Below, piece by piece: positions 1 through 7,936 of a stretch of 64,000 bases of DNA. A model generated the notes under the pieces. It had not been told where the DNA came from. It ran no database searches and saw only the letters and a list, made by a program, of their open reading frames with translations. Source of the stretch: Sphingomonas yabuuchiae (GTDB lineage Bacteria; Pseudomonadota; Alphaproteobacteria; Sphingomonadales; Sphingomonadaceae); NCBI RefSeq assembly GCF_001477495.1, contig NZ_LDTF01000028.1, forward strand, positions 1-64,000. The letters are read 5' to 3'. Numbering within the stretch: the stretch's first letter is position 1; each line of letters opens with the position of its first letter. Position numbers and translations under genes: made by a program.

Positions 1-3000
1 CGCCGGGCTCACCGGTGCCGTTGACCAGCGTGCCGTCCGCCGAGACGGTGCCGATGGGGGCAAGCGGCGCGGTGAGGTCGGGCGCGGTGGCGGGGCTGGG
101 CGGGGAGGTGTTGCCCGCTGCATCCGCCTGCGTGACCTGAAGGACCTGACCGTTCAGCTGCCCAGTGGTCAGGGTCAGCGCATAGGCGCCGGAGGCCCCC
201 GCCGTGCCGGTGCCGATGATCGTGCCATCGGGCGCGCGAACGGTGATGGTCGCGCCCGCCTCCGCCTGGCCGCTGACGATGGTGCCGGTCGCGTCGACGC
301 TGGCGGTCAGCCCGATCGGTGCGGTGGTGTCGAGTGCGGTCAGTGCCAGCGGCGGCGAGACATTGCCCGCCGCATCGGCCTGGACCACCGACAGGGTCTG
401 TCCGTTGAGCTGGGCGCTCGCCAATGGAACCGAGAAGCTGCCATCGGCGGCGACCGTGGCCGTACCGAGCGGCTGGCCGGCGGCGTCACGCACCGTGACG
501 GTCGCGCCCGCCTCGCCCGTGCCGGTCACTAGCGTGCCGTCTGCCGAGATGGTGCCGATGGGGGCAAGCGGTGCGGTCAGGTCCGGCGCCACGGGCGCGA
601 GCGGCTGGGAGACATTGCCCGCCGCATCGGCTTGGGTCACCTGCAGCGTTTCACCGTCGATCTGTGCAGGGGTCAGCGGCACGGCATAGCTGCCGTTCGC
701 GCCGACCAGGGCGGTGCCGATGATCGTGCCATCGGGATCGCGGACGGTGACGGTCGCGCCGACCTCACCCACGCCGGTCACGAAACTGCCGTCGCCGCTG
801 ATCGTGGCGGTCAGCCCGGTCGGGGCGGTAATGTCTGGTGCGGTGACCGCGACGATGGGCGAGGCATTGCCCGCCGCATCGGTCTGGACCAGCTGAAGCG
901 CCTGGCCATTGGCCTGGGCGGGGTTCAGCGTCACCGCGAAACTGCCGTCCGGGGCGACCTGACCGCTACCCAGCAGCGTGCCGTCGGCGGCGCGGATGGT
1001 GACGGTCGCGCCCGGCTCGCCGGTGCCCGACAGGGTCGCGCCCGCATCGACCACCGATCCGGTTGGGGCGAGCGGCGGGGTGATGTCCGGCGCGACAACG
1101 CTGGCGGGGGCGGAGACATTGCCCGCCGCGTCGGCCTGGGTCACCTGAAGCGTTTCGCCATTGATCTGCGGCGTGGTCAGCGTCGCATTGTAGATGCCGT
1201 TGGCGGCGACCGTGGCAGTGCCCAGCACCGTGCCGTTCGCATCGCGGATGGTGACGGTCGCGCCCGCTTCACCCGAACCGGTGACGATGGCGCCGTCCCC
1301 GCTGATCGTGGCGGTCAGGCCCGTCGGGGCCGTGATGTCGGGCGCGACCAGCGGCGTCGCGGGCGACAGATTGCCGCCGCGATCCGTCTGGTCGAGCGAC
1401 AGTGCCTCCCCATTGGCCTGGGGCGGCGACAGCGGCGTGGTGAAGCTGCCGTCCGCGCCGACCGTCACGGTCGCGATCACCGTGCCATCGGCGGCGCGCA
1501 CGCGGACCGTGGCGAAGGGCTCGCCGGTGCCGGTCACGCTGGTGCCGTCTGCGGTGATGGTCGCGAGTGGGGCCGGGGGCGCGGTCAGGTCGGGCGCGGC
1601 GACGGTGGCGGGCTGCGACGGGTTGCCCGCCGGATCGGTCTGCACCGCCGACAGGGTCTGGCCGCTGGTCTGCGGCGGGGTGAGGGTCAGGCTATAGCTG
1701 CTGTCCGCCGCCACGACCGCACTGCCCAGCAGCGTGCCGTTACCGTCGACGATCCGCACCGTCGCGCCAGGCTCGCCATTGCCATAGACCGCCGTCCCGT
1801 CCGCCGACAGCGTGGCAAGCGGCGGGGCGGGGGGCGTGATGTCAGGCGCGGTGACGGTGGCGACGGGCGACACATTGCCCGCCGCATCGGTCTGCGTTAC
1901 GGTCAGGGCTTCGCCATTGGCCTGCGGCGTGGCGAGCGGCGCGCTGAAGCTGCCATCGGCGGCAACGGTGACGGTGGCGAGCACGCTGTTGTCGGGGGCG
2001 CGCACGATCAGGGTCGCGCCCGGTTCACCGGTGCCGCTGATGCTGGTGCCGTCCGCGCTGACCGTCGCCAACGGGGTGGCGGGAGCGACGAGATCGGGCG
2101 TGACCGCCGCAGTGGCGGGCGAGGCGTTCCCCGCGGCATCGGTCTGGATCGCCGAAAGCGTCTGGCCGTTGGCGACCCCCGTGGGCAGGGGCAGGCTGAA
2201 ACTGCCGTCGCTGCCGACCGTCGCGGTGCCGACCGGCTGGCCGCCCGCATCGACGACCTGCACAGTGGCACCCGGCTCGCCCGTTCCGGTCAGCTGCGTG
2301 CCGTCCGCGCTCACGGTGACGACCGGGGCGGCAGGCGCGGTGATGTCGGGCGCACTGACCGTCGTGGCGGGGGAGGTGTTGCCCGCCGGATCGCTCTGCG
2401 TGACGGTCAAGGTGCCGCCATTGGCCTGCGGCGTGATTAGCGGCAGCGTGTAGTTGCCCTGCGCATCGACGGTGGAGGTGCCGAGCGGCTGGCCGGCGGA
2501 GTCGCGCACGGTGACGGTCGCGCCGGGTTCGCCGGTGCCGGTGACACTGGTGCCGTCGCCCGCGATGGTTGCGGTCGGGGCGGTCGGCGCGGTGATGTCG
2601 GGCGCGGCGATCGTCGTCGCGGGGGAGGTGTTGCCCGCCGGGTCGCTCTGCGTGACGATCAGGGTGCCGCCATTGGCCTGCGGCGTGGTCAGCGGCAGCG
2701 TGTAGTTGCCCTGCGCGTCAACCGTGGCGGTGCCGAGCGGCTGACCGGCGGGATCGCGCACGGTGACGGTCGCGCCGGGCTCGCCGGTGCCGGTGACACT
2801 GGTGCCGTCGCCCGCGATGGTTGCGGTCGGGGCGGTCGGCGCGGTGATGTCGGGCGCGGCGATCGTCGTCGCGGGGGAGGTGTTGCCCGCCGGGTCGCTC
2901 TGCGTGACGGTCAGGGTGCCGCCATTGGCCTGCGGCGTGGTCAGGGTCAGCGTATAGCCACCCTGCGCACCGACGACGGCGGTGCCCAGGACCTGTCCGG

Positions 3001-3811
3001 CGGCGTTGCGCACCGTCACGGTCGCGCCCGGCTCGCCAGTGCCGCTGACCGTCCGGCCATCGCCGGTGATCGTCGCGGTCGGGGTGGCGGGCGGCGTGAT
3101 ATCGGGCGCCGCCGCCGTGGCGGGGGGCGAGACATTGCCTGCCGCGTCGCTCTGCACGACGGTGACGGGCTGGCCGTTGGTCTGGGGCGGGTTGACCGGG
3201 ATGGTGAAGGTGCCGTCGGCACCGACCGTGCCGGTGCCGATCACGTTGCCCGCGCCGTCGGTCACGCGGACAGTCGCGCCTGCCTCGCCGGTGCCGCGGA
3301 TGCTCGAACCGTTGGCCGTGAAGCTGGCGGTGGGGGTTGCGGGGGGCTGGGTGTCGGCGGTGGGGCCGCCGGGCTGGTTGCCGCCATTGCCGCCGCCCGA
3401 CACCGCCGCGACCAGGCCGCCGACCCCGGCCACGCCCAGGATGGCGGGCAGGACGAAGGACGAGCCGCCGCCCTCGCCGGTCGCCGCCGCGCCCATCAGG
3501 TCGTCGAGATCGGTGATCGCGCGGAACCGGCCTGCGCCGCTGGCCGATGGGTTGGCGAGCCACTGGCTGCCCCGATCGTCGCGCAGCACCAGGTCGCTGG
3601 TCTTGCCCTGCTGCTGGTCATAGAAATGGTCGATGCGAATGGTCTGGCCATCGGTCAGGCGGATGATCAGGTCGTTGCCCTCGCGCTCCATCGTCGCGAC
3701 CTGCGCCCGGTCGATATTGAGCCGCACGACGCTGGGCGCGCTCAATTCGATGACGTTGGCGCTGGTCGTGGTGGTGGTGCCGGTCGCCTTTGCGATGATC
3801 TCGGTCTGCAT
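1..3811 (-). CDS. BapA-like giant Ig-repeat adhesin, 5' part (runs off the left edge)
   Basis: About 1270 codons are visible and no stop is reached. The start is the ATG at 3811 because GGGAGGAAC lies just upstream. Residues 1-65 (starting MQTEIIAKATG and ending near IRIDHFY) resemble the BapA/Bap/LapF prefix domain that opens large biofilm adhesins. A Gly/Ala-rich hydrophobic stretch follows at about 116-137. From about residue 150 there are 13-14 tandem bacterial Ig-like (Big_6-type) repeats of about 84 residues, each with a GTGEPGATV-like strand and a TQSDPAGNTSP-like end. Proteins of this kind are exported, usually by type I secretion, and mediate surface attachment. The C-terminal half and any secretion signal lie outside the window. 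Long reading frames on the opposite strand here are shadows of the repeats. Confidence 0.9.
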   Translation of the reverse strand, partial: MQTEIIAKATGTTTTTSANVIELSAPSVVRLNIDRAQVATMEREGNDLIIRLTDGQTIRIDHFYDQQQGKTSDLVLRDDRGSQWLANPSASGAGRFRAITDLDDLMGAAATGEGGGSSFVLPAILGVAGVGGLVAAVSGGGNGGNQPGGPTADTQPPATPTASFTANGSSIRGTGEAGATVRVTDGAGNVIGTGTVGADGTFTIPVNPPQTNGQPVTVVQSDAAGNVSPPATAAAPDITPPATPTATITGDGRTVSGTGEPGATVTVRNAAGQVLGTAVVGAQGGYTLTLTTPQANGGTLTVTQSDPAGNTSPATTIAAPDITAPTAPTATIAGDGTSVTGTGEPGATVTVRDPAGQPLGTATVDAQGNYTLPLTTPQANGGTLIVTQSDPAGNTSPATTIAAPDITAPTAPTATIAGDGTSVTGTGEPGATVTVRDSAGQPLGTSTVDAQGNYTLPLITPQANGGTLTVTQSDPAGNTSPATTVSAPDITAPAAPVVTVSADGTQLTGTGEPGATVQVVDAGGQPVGTATVGSDGSFSLPLPTGVANGQTLSAIQTDAAGNASPATAAVTPDLVAPATPLATVSADGTSISGTGEPGATLIVRAPDNSVLATVTVAADGSFSAPLATPQANGEALTVTQTDAAGNVSPVATVTAPDITPPAPPLATLSADGTAVYGNGEPGATVRIVDGNGTLLGSAVVAADSSYSLTLTPPQTSGQTLSAVQTDPAGNPSQPATVAAPDLTAPPAPLATITADGTSVTGTGEPFATVRVRAADGTVIATVTVGADGSFTTPLSPPQANGEALSLDQTDRGGNLSPATPLVAPDITAPTGLTATISGDGAIVTGSGEAGATVTIRDANGTVLGTATVAANGIYNATLTTPQINGETLQVTQADAAGNVSAPASVVAPDITPPLAPTGSVVDAGATLSGTGEPGATVTIRAADGTLLGSGQVAPDGSFAVTLNPAQANGQALQLVQTDAAGNASPIVAVTAPDITAPTGLTATISGDGSFVTGVGEVGATVTVRDPDGTIIGTALVGANGSYAVPLTPAQIDGETLQVTQADAAGNVSQPLAPVAPDLTAPLAPIGTISADGTLVTGTGEAGATVTVRDAAGQPLGTATVAADGSFSVPLASAQLNGQTLSVVQADAAGNVSPPLALTALDTTAPIGLTASVDATGTIVSGQAEAGATITVRAPDGTIIGTGTAGASGAYALTLTTGQLNGQVLQVTQADAAGNTSPPSPATAPDLTAPLAPIGTVSADGTLVNGTGEPG
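2461..2964 (-). repeat. Two nearly identical 252-bp tandem repeat units inside the adhesin gene
   Basis: The units 2461-2712 and 2713-2964 are tandem copies with a period of 252 bp (84 codons). About 129 nt are identical between them (2529-2657 against 2781-2909). Flanking repeats keep the period but are much more diverged. This points to recent unit duplication or gene conversion. Copy number may also vary, or be mis-assembled, here. Confidence 0.85.
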
Positions 3812-3842
3812 GGCCTGTTCCTCCCATTGCATGTCGTCATGC

Positions 3843-3861
3843 CCCGGCACGTGGTGCCGGG
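3843..3861. repeat. Short perfect inverted repeat upstream of the adhesin
   Basis: CCCGGCAC, a 3-nt GTG loop and GTGCCGGG form an 8-bp hairpin about 32 bp upstream of the adhesin start and downstream of the GH43 stop. There is no T tract, so it is not a clear intrinsic terminator. It could be an operator or a leader hairpin. The rest of 3812-3979 shows nothing I recognise. Confidence 0.35.
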
Positions 3862-3979
3862 CAGGGGGGCTCGGTCATGGCTGTCCTTGCGCACACACGC
3901 GGCCTCCCCTTGCGCAAATCCTAACCGCGAAAAGGAGGGAGTGATGCGAGTGGACCGTTTTCGGAATTAATTCAGATGG

Positions 3980-4975
3980 TTAACGGTTGTTAACTTTTTT
4001 CGTATCGCCATGGCGGGCGGGCAGGACCGGCGCGTCGTCGTCGGTCATCCGTACGGGCCGGATGCGGCCATCGGGGGCATAGGTGATCCGGTCGATCGCC
4101 ACGACCCGCTCGCCCTGGAACGGACCGGGGCCGGGTGCGCGGTCCCAGCGGTGATAGACGATCAGCGAACGGCCGTCGGGCAAGGTGACGAAGCTGTGAT
4201 GTCCCGGCCCCTGATGCCGCGCATCGCCGGTCAGGATCGCACCGCGATAGCGCCATGGCCCGACCGGCGAGGGTGCGGTGGCATAGTGGACCGAATAATC
4301 GGGACCGTTGAACCGGCCATGGCTGTAGGACAGGTAATAGGTGCCGCCGCGTTCGTGCATGAAGGCGCCTTCGGTAAAGTGCGGCGGAGTCGCGACCTTC
4401 ACCTCGCGCGCGATGCTCACCATGTCGGGCTTGAGTTCCCAGACCCGCAGGGTCGCGCCCGCGCTGCCGCCCGCATAGAGATAGATCCTGCCCGACCTGC
4501 GATCGGTGAAGACCATCGGATCGATCGCCTCGAACCCCTTGTCGCCGGTGATCAGCGGGCGACCGCTGTCACGATAAGGACCTTCGGGTCGGTCGGCGAC
4601 GGCGACGCCGATGCGACTGGGCGTCGGGTTCTGCGGTCCGACCGAGTAATAGAGATAGTAACGGCCGCCTCGCGTCGCGACGCCGGGGGCCCAGAGGAAA
4701 TGCTCGGGCGCGCCGTCATCCTTGATCCAGCGTATCTGGTCGCGCCGGATCAGTTCGCCGCGTGGTCGCCAGGTCTTCAGGTCCCGGCTGGAAAAGGCGC
4801 CGAACCGGTCGGCCGCCCAGCTACCGCCCGGCCCTCCGGTCGGGAAAATCCAGAGCTCGTCGCCGATCATCATCGCATGGGGATCGGCCCCCTCGAATTG
4901 CGGGTTGCGGGCGATCCCCGCCGCCGCGACGGTCAACGCCAGCCCGGCGGCGGCGATGGCGCTCAGTGTCTTCAT
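3980..4975 (-). CDS. Glycoside hydrolase family 43 protein (secreted)
   Basis: 331 residues. The start is the ATG at 4975, which gives a signal peptide (MKTLSAIAAAGLALTVAAAG) and has GGGAGAGGA upstream. Upstream in-frame codons would only lengthen the N-terminus. The five-bladed propeller residues of GH43 are visible: Asp31 in GADPHAM, Asp152 in AIDPMVF and Glu202 in TEGAFM, the last being the likely general acid. The family hydrolyses arabinofuranosyl, xylosyl or galactosyl linkages. The exact substrate cannot be read from the sequence. It is the last gene of a leftward set with GH28, GH27 and a TonB receptor, which suggests removal of arabinan or galactan side chains of pectin in the periplasm. 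Confidence 0.88.
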   Translation of the reverse strand: MKTLSAIAAAGLALTVAAAGIARNPQFEGADPHAMMIGDELWIFPTGGPGGSWAADRFGAFSSRDLKTWRPRGELIRRDQIRWIKDDGAPEHFLWAPGVATRGGRYYLYYSVGPQNPTPSRIGVAVADRPEGPYRDSGRPLITGDKGFEAIDPMVFTDRRSGRIYLYAGGSAGATLRVWELKPDMVSIAREVKVATPPHFTEGAFMHERGGTYYLSYSHGRFNGPDYSVHYATAPSPVGPWRYRGAILTGDARHQGPGHHSFVTLPDGRSLIVYHRWDRAPGPGPFQGERVVAIDRITYAPDGRIRPVRMTDDDAPVLPARHGDTKKVNNR

Positions 4976-5085
4976 GATGATCCTCTCCCGCATCGTCGCG
5001 ACCGCTCGTCCCGCTGATCGCGGTGTCCGGCGCGCGTGCGGTTGCAGGCTATTGCCGAGGAGGGATTTGTCCACCCGTAACCATC

Positions 5086-6396
5086 TTAACGGTCGCTCGG
5101 GAAGGGCATCCACGAAGAGGTGCAGTCCGGGGTGGTTCCCGCCAGCGCCAGCGACGGTCGCAGGCCCGGTGGCGTGGGGGAGACGCCGCCGGGGCCGGTG
5201 GTAATATCGGCATTCTCGATTTGCCAGACCGCCGCCGGATCGAAGCGCACGCTGTCCAGCGTCACCGCCAGCGGATGGCCCGCATCATGGCCGCGCAGCA
5301 CCATGGTCCCGTCACCACCGGTCACGCCGGTCAGGACGATGTCGCGATAGACCGGAATGGCGCCGCCCCTGGCGTCTGCGTCATAGCGGGTGTCGAAGTC
5401 GATCGGCCACCGATTGCCGCGCAGGCATATCCCCTCATAGCGGACCCGCGTCACCAATCCGCCCCGGCTGGCATCGCTCTTGATCCGAAGGCCCGAGGTC
5501 GTGCCGTCGAGCGTGACGTTGCGGACCAGAATGTCGCTGACCCCGGCATTGGTTTCGCTGCCGATCGACAGGCCATGACCGGCATAGAGATGATCGTCGA
5601 GGATCGAGATGTAGCGGGTCGTGCCATGCCCGGCCTTGATCGCGATATCGTCGTCGCCGGTGCGGATGAAGCTGTGCGCGATGGTGACGTCCTGCGACGC
5701 GCCGGGATCGATGCCGTCGGTGTTGCGTGCGTCCGCCGGGGTGTCGATCCGCACGCCCCACAGGGTCGCCCCCTGCACGTCGTTCAGCACGACATGGAAA
5801 TTGGGCGCGTTGCGAAAGGTGGTGCGGTAGAAGACCAGGTCGCGGGCATGATCGGCTTCGACCAGGCGAGGGTTGTTCTGCTTGCCGCCCTCGCGTTGCG
5901 CCCGTCGCGCCAGCTGCCACCAGCTTTCGCCGTGCCCGGTCATGACCGCGCCGCCCGATCCGTCGATCGCGCCGTCGCCCATGATCCCGCCGCCGCGCGT
6001 GTCTTCGAAGGAGATGAAGGGCAGGCAGGCATTGCCCTTGTCCGCGATCGTACCACAGAGGCCCTGGCCGCGATCATAGGCACGCGGGTCGGGCACGGCG
6101 ACCAGCGTGGCGCCTCGATCGAGCCACAGCGTCACGCCCGATTTCATATGCAGCGGGCCGCTGACGAAACGCCCATCGCCTGCCCCCGAGACCAACCGGA
6201 CGGCAGCCCCCGAGGGGCAATGGTCGATCGCCGCTTGAAGTCGCCCTGTTTCCGCCTGCCAGTCCGCCCCGTCCGGGGAAAGGCTGGTGCAGACATTTGT
6301 CGGCAGGCTGGGCTCGCGCATCGATCGGCGATCCTGCGCCATGGCGGGCGCGGTCAACAGGAGCAGCACGGGCAACAGGCGAGGGGAAAGCGGCAT
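5086..6396 (-). CDS. Glycoside hydrolase family 28 (polygalacturonase-like)
   Basis: 436 residues. The ATG at 6396 is chosen because it opens a clean signal peptide (MPLSPRLLPVLLLLTAPAMA) and is preceded by GAGG at a normal distance. A start seven codons upstream has no Shine-Dalgarno. The parallel beta-helix GH28 signature motifs occur in order: NTDGID near residue 227, GDDDIAIK near 250, GHGLSIGSE near 272 and RIKSD near 306. Together these supply the three catalytic Asp, the His and the substrate-binding RIK. The expected reaction is hydrolysis of alpha-1,4-galacturonan or rhamnogalacturonan in the periplasm or outside the cell. It sits 110 bp upstream of the GH43 gene, in the same direction. 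Confidence 0.92.
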   Translation of the reverse strand: MPLSPRLLPVLLLLTAPAMAQDRRSMREPSLPTNVCTSLSPDGADWQAETGRLQAAIDHCPSGAAVRLVSGAGDGRFVSGPLHMKSGVTLWLDRGATLVAVPDPRAYDRGQGLCGTIADKGNACLPFISFEDTRGGGIMGDGAIDGSGGAVMTGHGESWWQLARRAQREGGKQNNPRLVEADHARDLVFYRTTFRNAPNFHVVLNDVQGATLWGVRIDTPADARNTDGIDPGASQDVTIAHSFIRTGDDDIAIKAGHGTTRYISILDDHLYAGHGLSIGSETNAGVSDILVRNVTLDGTTSGLRIKSDASRGGLVTRVRYEGICLRGNRWPIDFDTRYDADARGGAIPVYRDIVLTGVTGGDGTMVLRGHDAGHPLAVTLDSVRFDPAAVWQIENADITTGPGGVSPTPPGLRPSLALAGTTPDCTSSWMPFPSDR

Positions 6397-6476
6397 GACC
6401 TGATCCTCGAAGAGCATCGGCGTCATGCCACCGCCGCCCCTGATGCGGCATGGCCGTTTCAGGACGCTTTGTTCAT

Positions 6477-7841
6477 TCAGGCCCGGAGGCGATACAATCC
6501 CGAACCGTGCGGCGGCAGCGTCTGTGCGAAGCGGTCTTTCGCGCGGCCGAGCGAGGTTCCGCTCCACAGATCGGTCACGCCGACCTCGCCCGACAGGCCC
6601 AGATCATGGAGCGCCAGACCGACCTCCCTGGATTTGTCGCCGGTGTTGAACAACGCCAGATAGCGATCCTGGGCTGCCTCCTCGGGTTTGGCGGACCAGA
6701 TGCGCGCGCCGTCCTGAACGAAATGCGGCTGGTTGTCGGTCGAGGCCTGGTTGACCGCGATGACCGCGCGGTTGGTCAGCAGCGCCAGCGTGGGGGCGTC
6801 CAGATAGCGCAGGTCGCCGCCCATGATCAGCGGCGAGCGCGCGATCGACCACAGGGTCATCAAGGTGCGCTGTTCGTCGGGCGTGAACTTGGTGTCGCGC
6901 TTGCCCAGTGCCAGCCGACCCAGCGGCAGCATGTCGGCATCGGGCCACGTCCCCGGCCCGCGATAGGGTGTCCAGTTCTCCAGCCGGGTGAACTGCGCCT
7001 CCAGCATCGACCATTCGTCCCAGAAATCGTCCGAGATGCGCCACATCTGCGCGAAGCGGCGCACATGGGGCCCGCGGATCACCGGCGTTTCTCCGGGCGA
7101 CAGGCTGAGGACGATCGGGCGGCCGCTGTTCTGGATCGCCTTGTGCGCCGCCTCGATCTCGGGGGCATGCGCGTCATAGGGGCGGCTCATATCGTCCATC
7201 TTGACGAAATCGACGCCCCAGGAGGCGTAGAGCGCGAACACGCTGTCATAATAGGCCTGCGCGCCGGGCCTGGTCATGTCGACGCCGTACATGTCCGGGT
7301 TCCAGGTGCAGAGGCTGGACGTGTCGGCGATGTCGGCGGCGCGGTAGCGTGTGCCGAGGATCGGGAGGTTCTTCTTCACCGCCAGCCGGGGAATACCGCG
7401 CATCAGGTGGATACCGAACTTCATGCCCATCGCATGGACGTCCGCCGCCAGCCTGGTGAAGCCCGATCCGTCCGCGCTGGACGGAAAGCGGTTGGGCGCG
7501 GGGATCAACCGGCCATGGCCGTCCATCGCAGGCACCGGCGCGGCGTTGTAGGTATAGCTGGACGCCTCGGGCTCATACCATTGGATGTCGACGGTGAAGA
7601 CGTCATAGCCGAAGGGCAGCAGCCTGGCGCGCATGATCGCGGCGGTCTCGCGCGCCTGCGCTTCGGTGATGGTGGTCGCAAAGCTGTTCCAGCTGTTCCA
7701 CCCCATGGGCGGGCGGGGTGCGAGCATGGTCGACCGCCCCGCCGCCGCGCCTGGGGGCGCGCCCACGGCCATTCCGCCGGTCAGCACCGCAGCCCCCGCC
7801 AATGCCTGTCGGCGGCTGATCCCGCCCCCGGTCTTGCTCAT
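6477..7841 (-). CDS. Glycoside hydrolase family 27 (alpha-galactosidase-like), Tat-exported
   Basis: 454 residues. The ATG at 7841 follows GGGAGTGG. The N-terminus carries a twin-arginine signal (SRRQALAGAAVL). The GH27 hallmarks are PPMGWNSWN near residue 45, the nucleophile Asp216 in DFVKMDD and the acid/base region RISDDF near residue 271. The sequence between SPLIMGGD and the C-terminus fits the usual end of the barrel and the beta domain. The expected activity is removal of terminal alpha-galactosyl (or beta-arabinopyranosyl) residues from polysaccharide side chains. It lies between the TonB receptor and GH28 genes and is probably cotranscribed with them. Confidence 0.92.
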   Translation of the reverse strand: MSKTGGGISRRQALAGAAVLTGGMAVGAPPGAAAGRSTMLAPRPPMGWNSWNSFATTITEAQARETAAIMRARLLPFGYDVFTVDIQWYEPEASSYTYNAAPVPAMDGHGRLIPAPNRFPSSADGSGFTRLAADVHAMGMKFGIHLMRGIPRLAVKKNLPILGTRYRAADIADTSSLCTWNPDMYGVDMTRPGAQAYYDSVFALYASWGVDFVKMDDMSRPYDAHAPEIEAAHKAIQNSGRPIVLSLSPGETPVIRGPHVRRFAQMWRISDDFWDEWSMLEAQFTRLENWTPYRGPGTWPDADMLPLGRLALGKRDTKFTPDEQRTLMTLWSIARSPLIMGGDLRYLDAPTLALLTNRAVIAVNQASTDNQPHFVQDGARIWSAKPEEAAQDRYLALFNTGDKSREVGLALHDLGLSGEVGVTDLWSGTSLGRAKDRFAQTLPPHGSGLYRLRA

Positions 7842-7936
7842 CCATCCACTCCCGTTTTCTTGTCGAACAGGTCTACGGGGTGTCGCGCGGATGGCAAGGC
7901 GGCGGGGGCATTATATGTCTGACAACCGAATGCGGC

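Noticed and set aside
1..3300. Regular 252-bp repetition considered as a CRISPR or satellite array
   Set aside because: The period is a multiple of three, the units are in one open frame and each encodes an Ig-like domain, so it is coding repetition.
204..3623. Long plus-strand reading frames opposite the adhesin, including one of 602 codons at 632-2440
   Set aside because: They run antisense to an open, repeat-structured minus-strand frame with a good start and a known prefix domain. Their Arg/Gly- or Ala/Pro-rich composition is typical of shadow frames in G+C-rich DNA.
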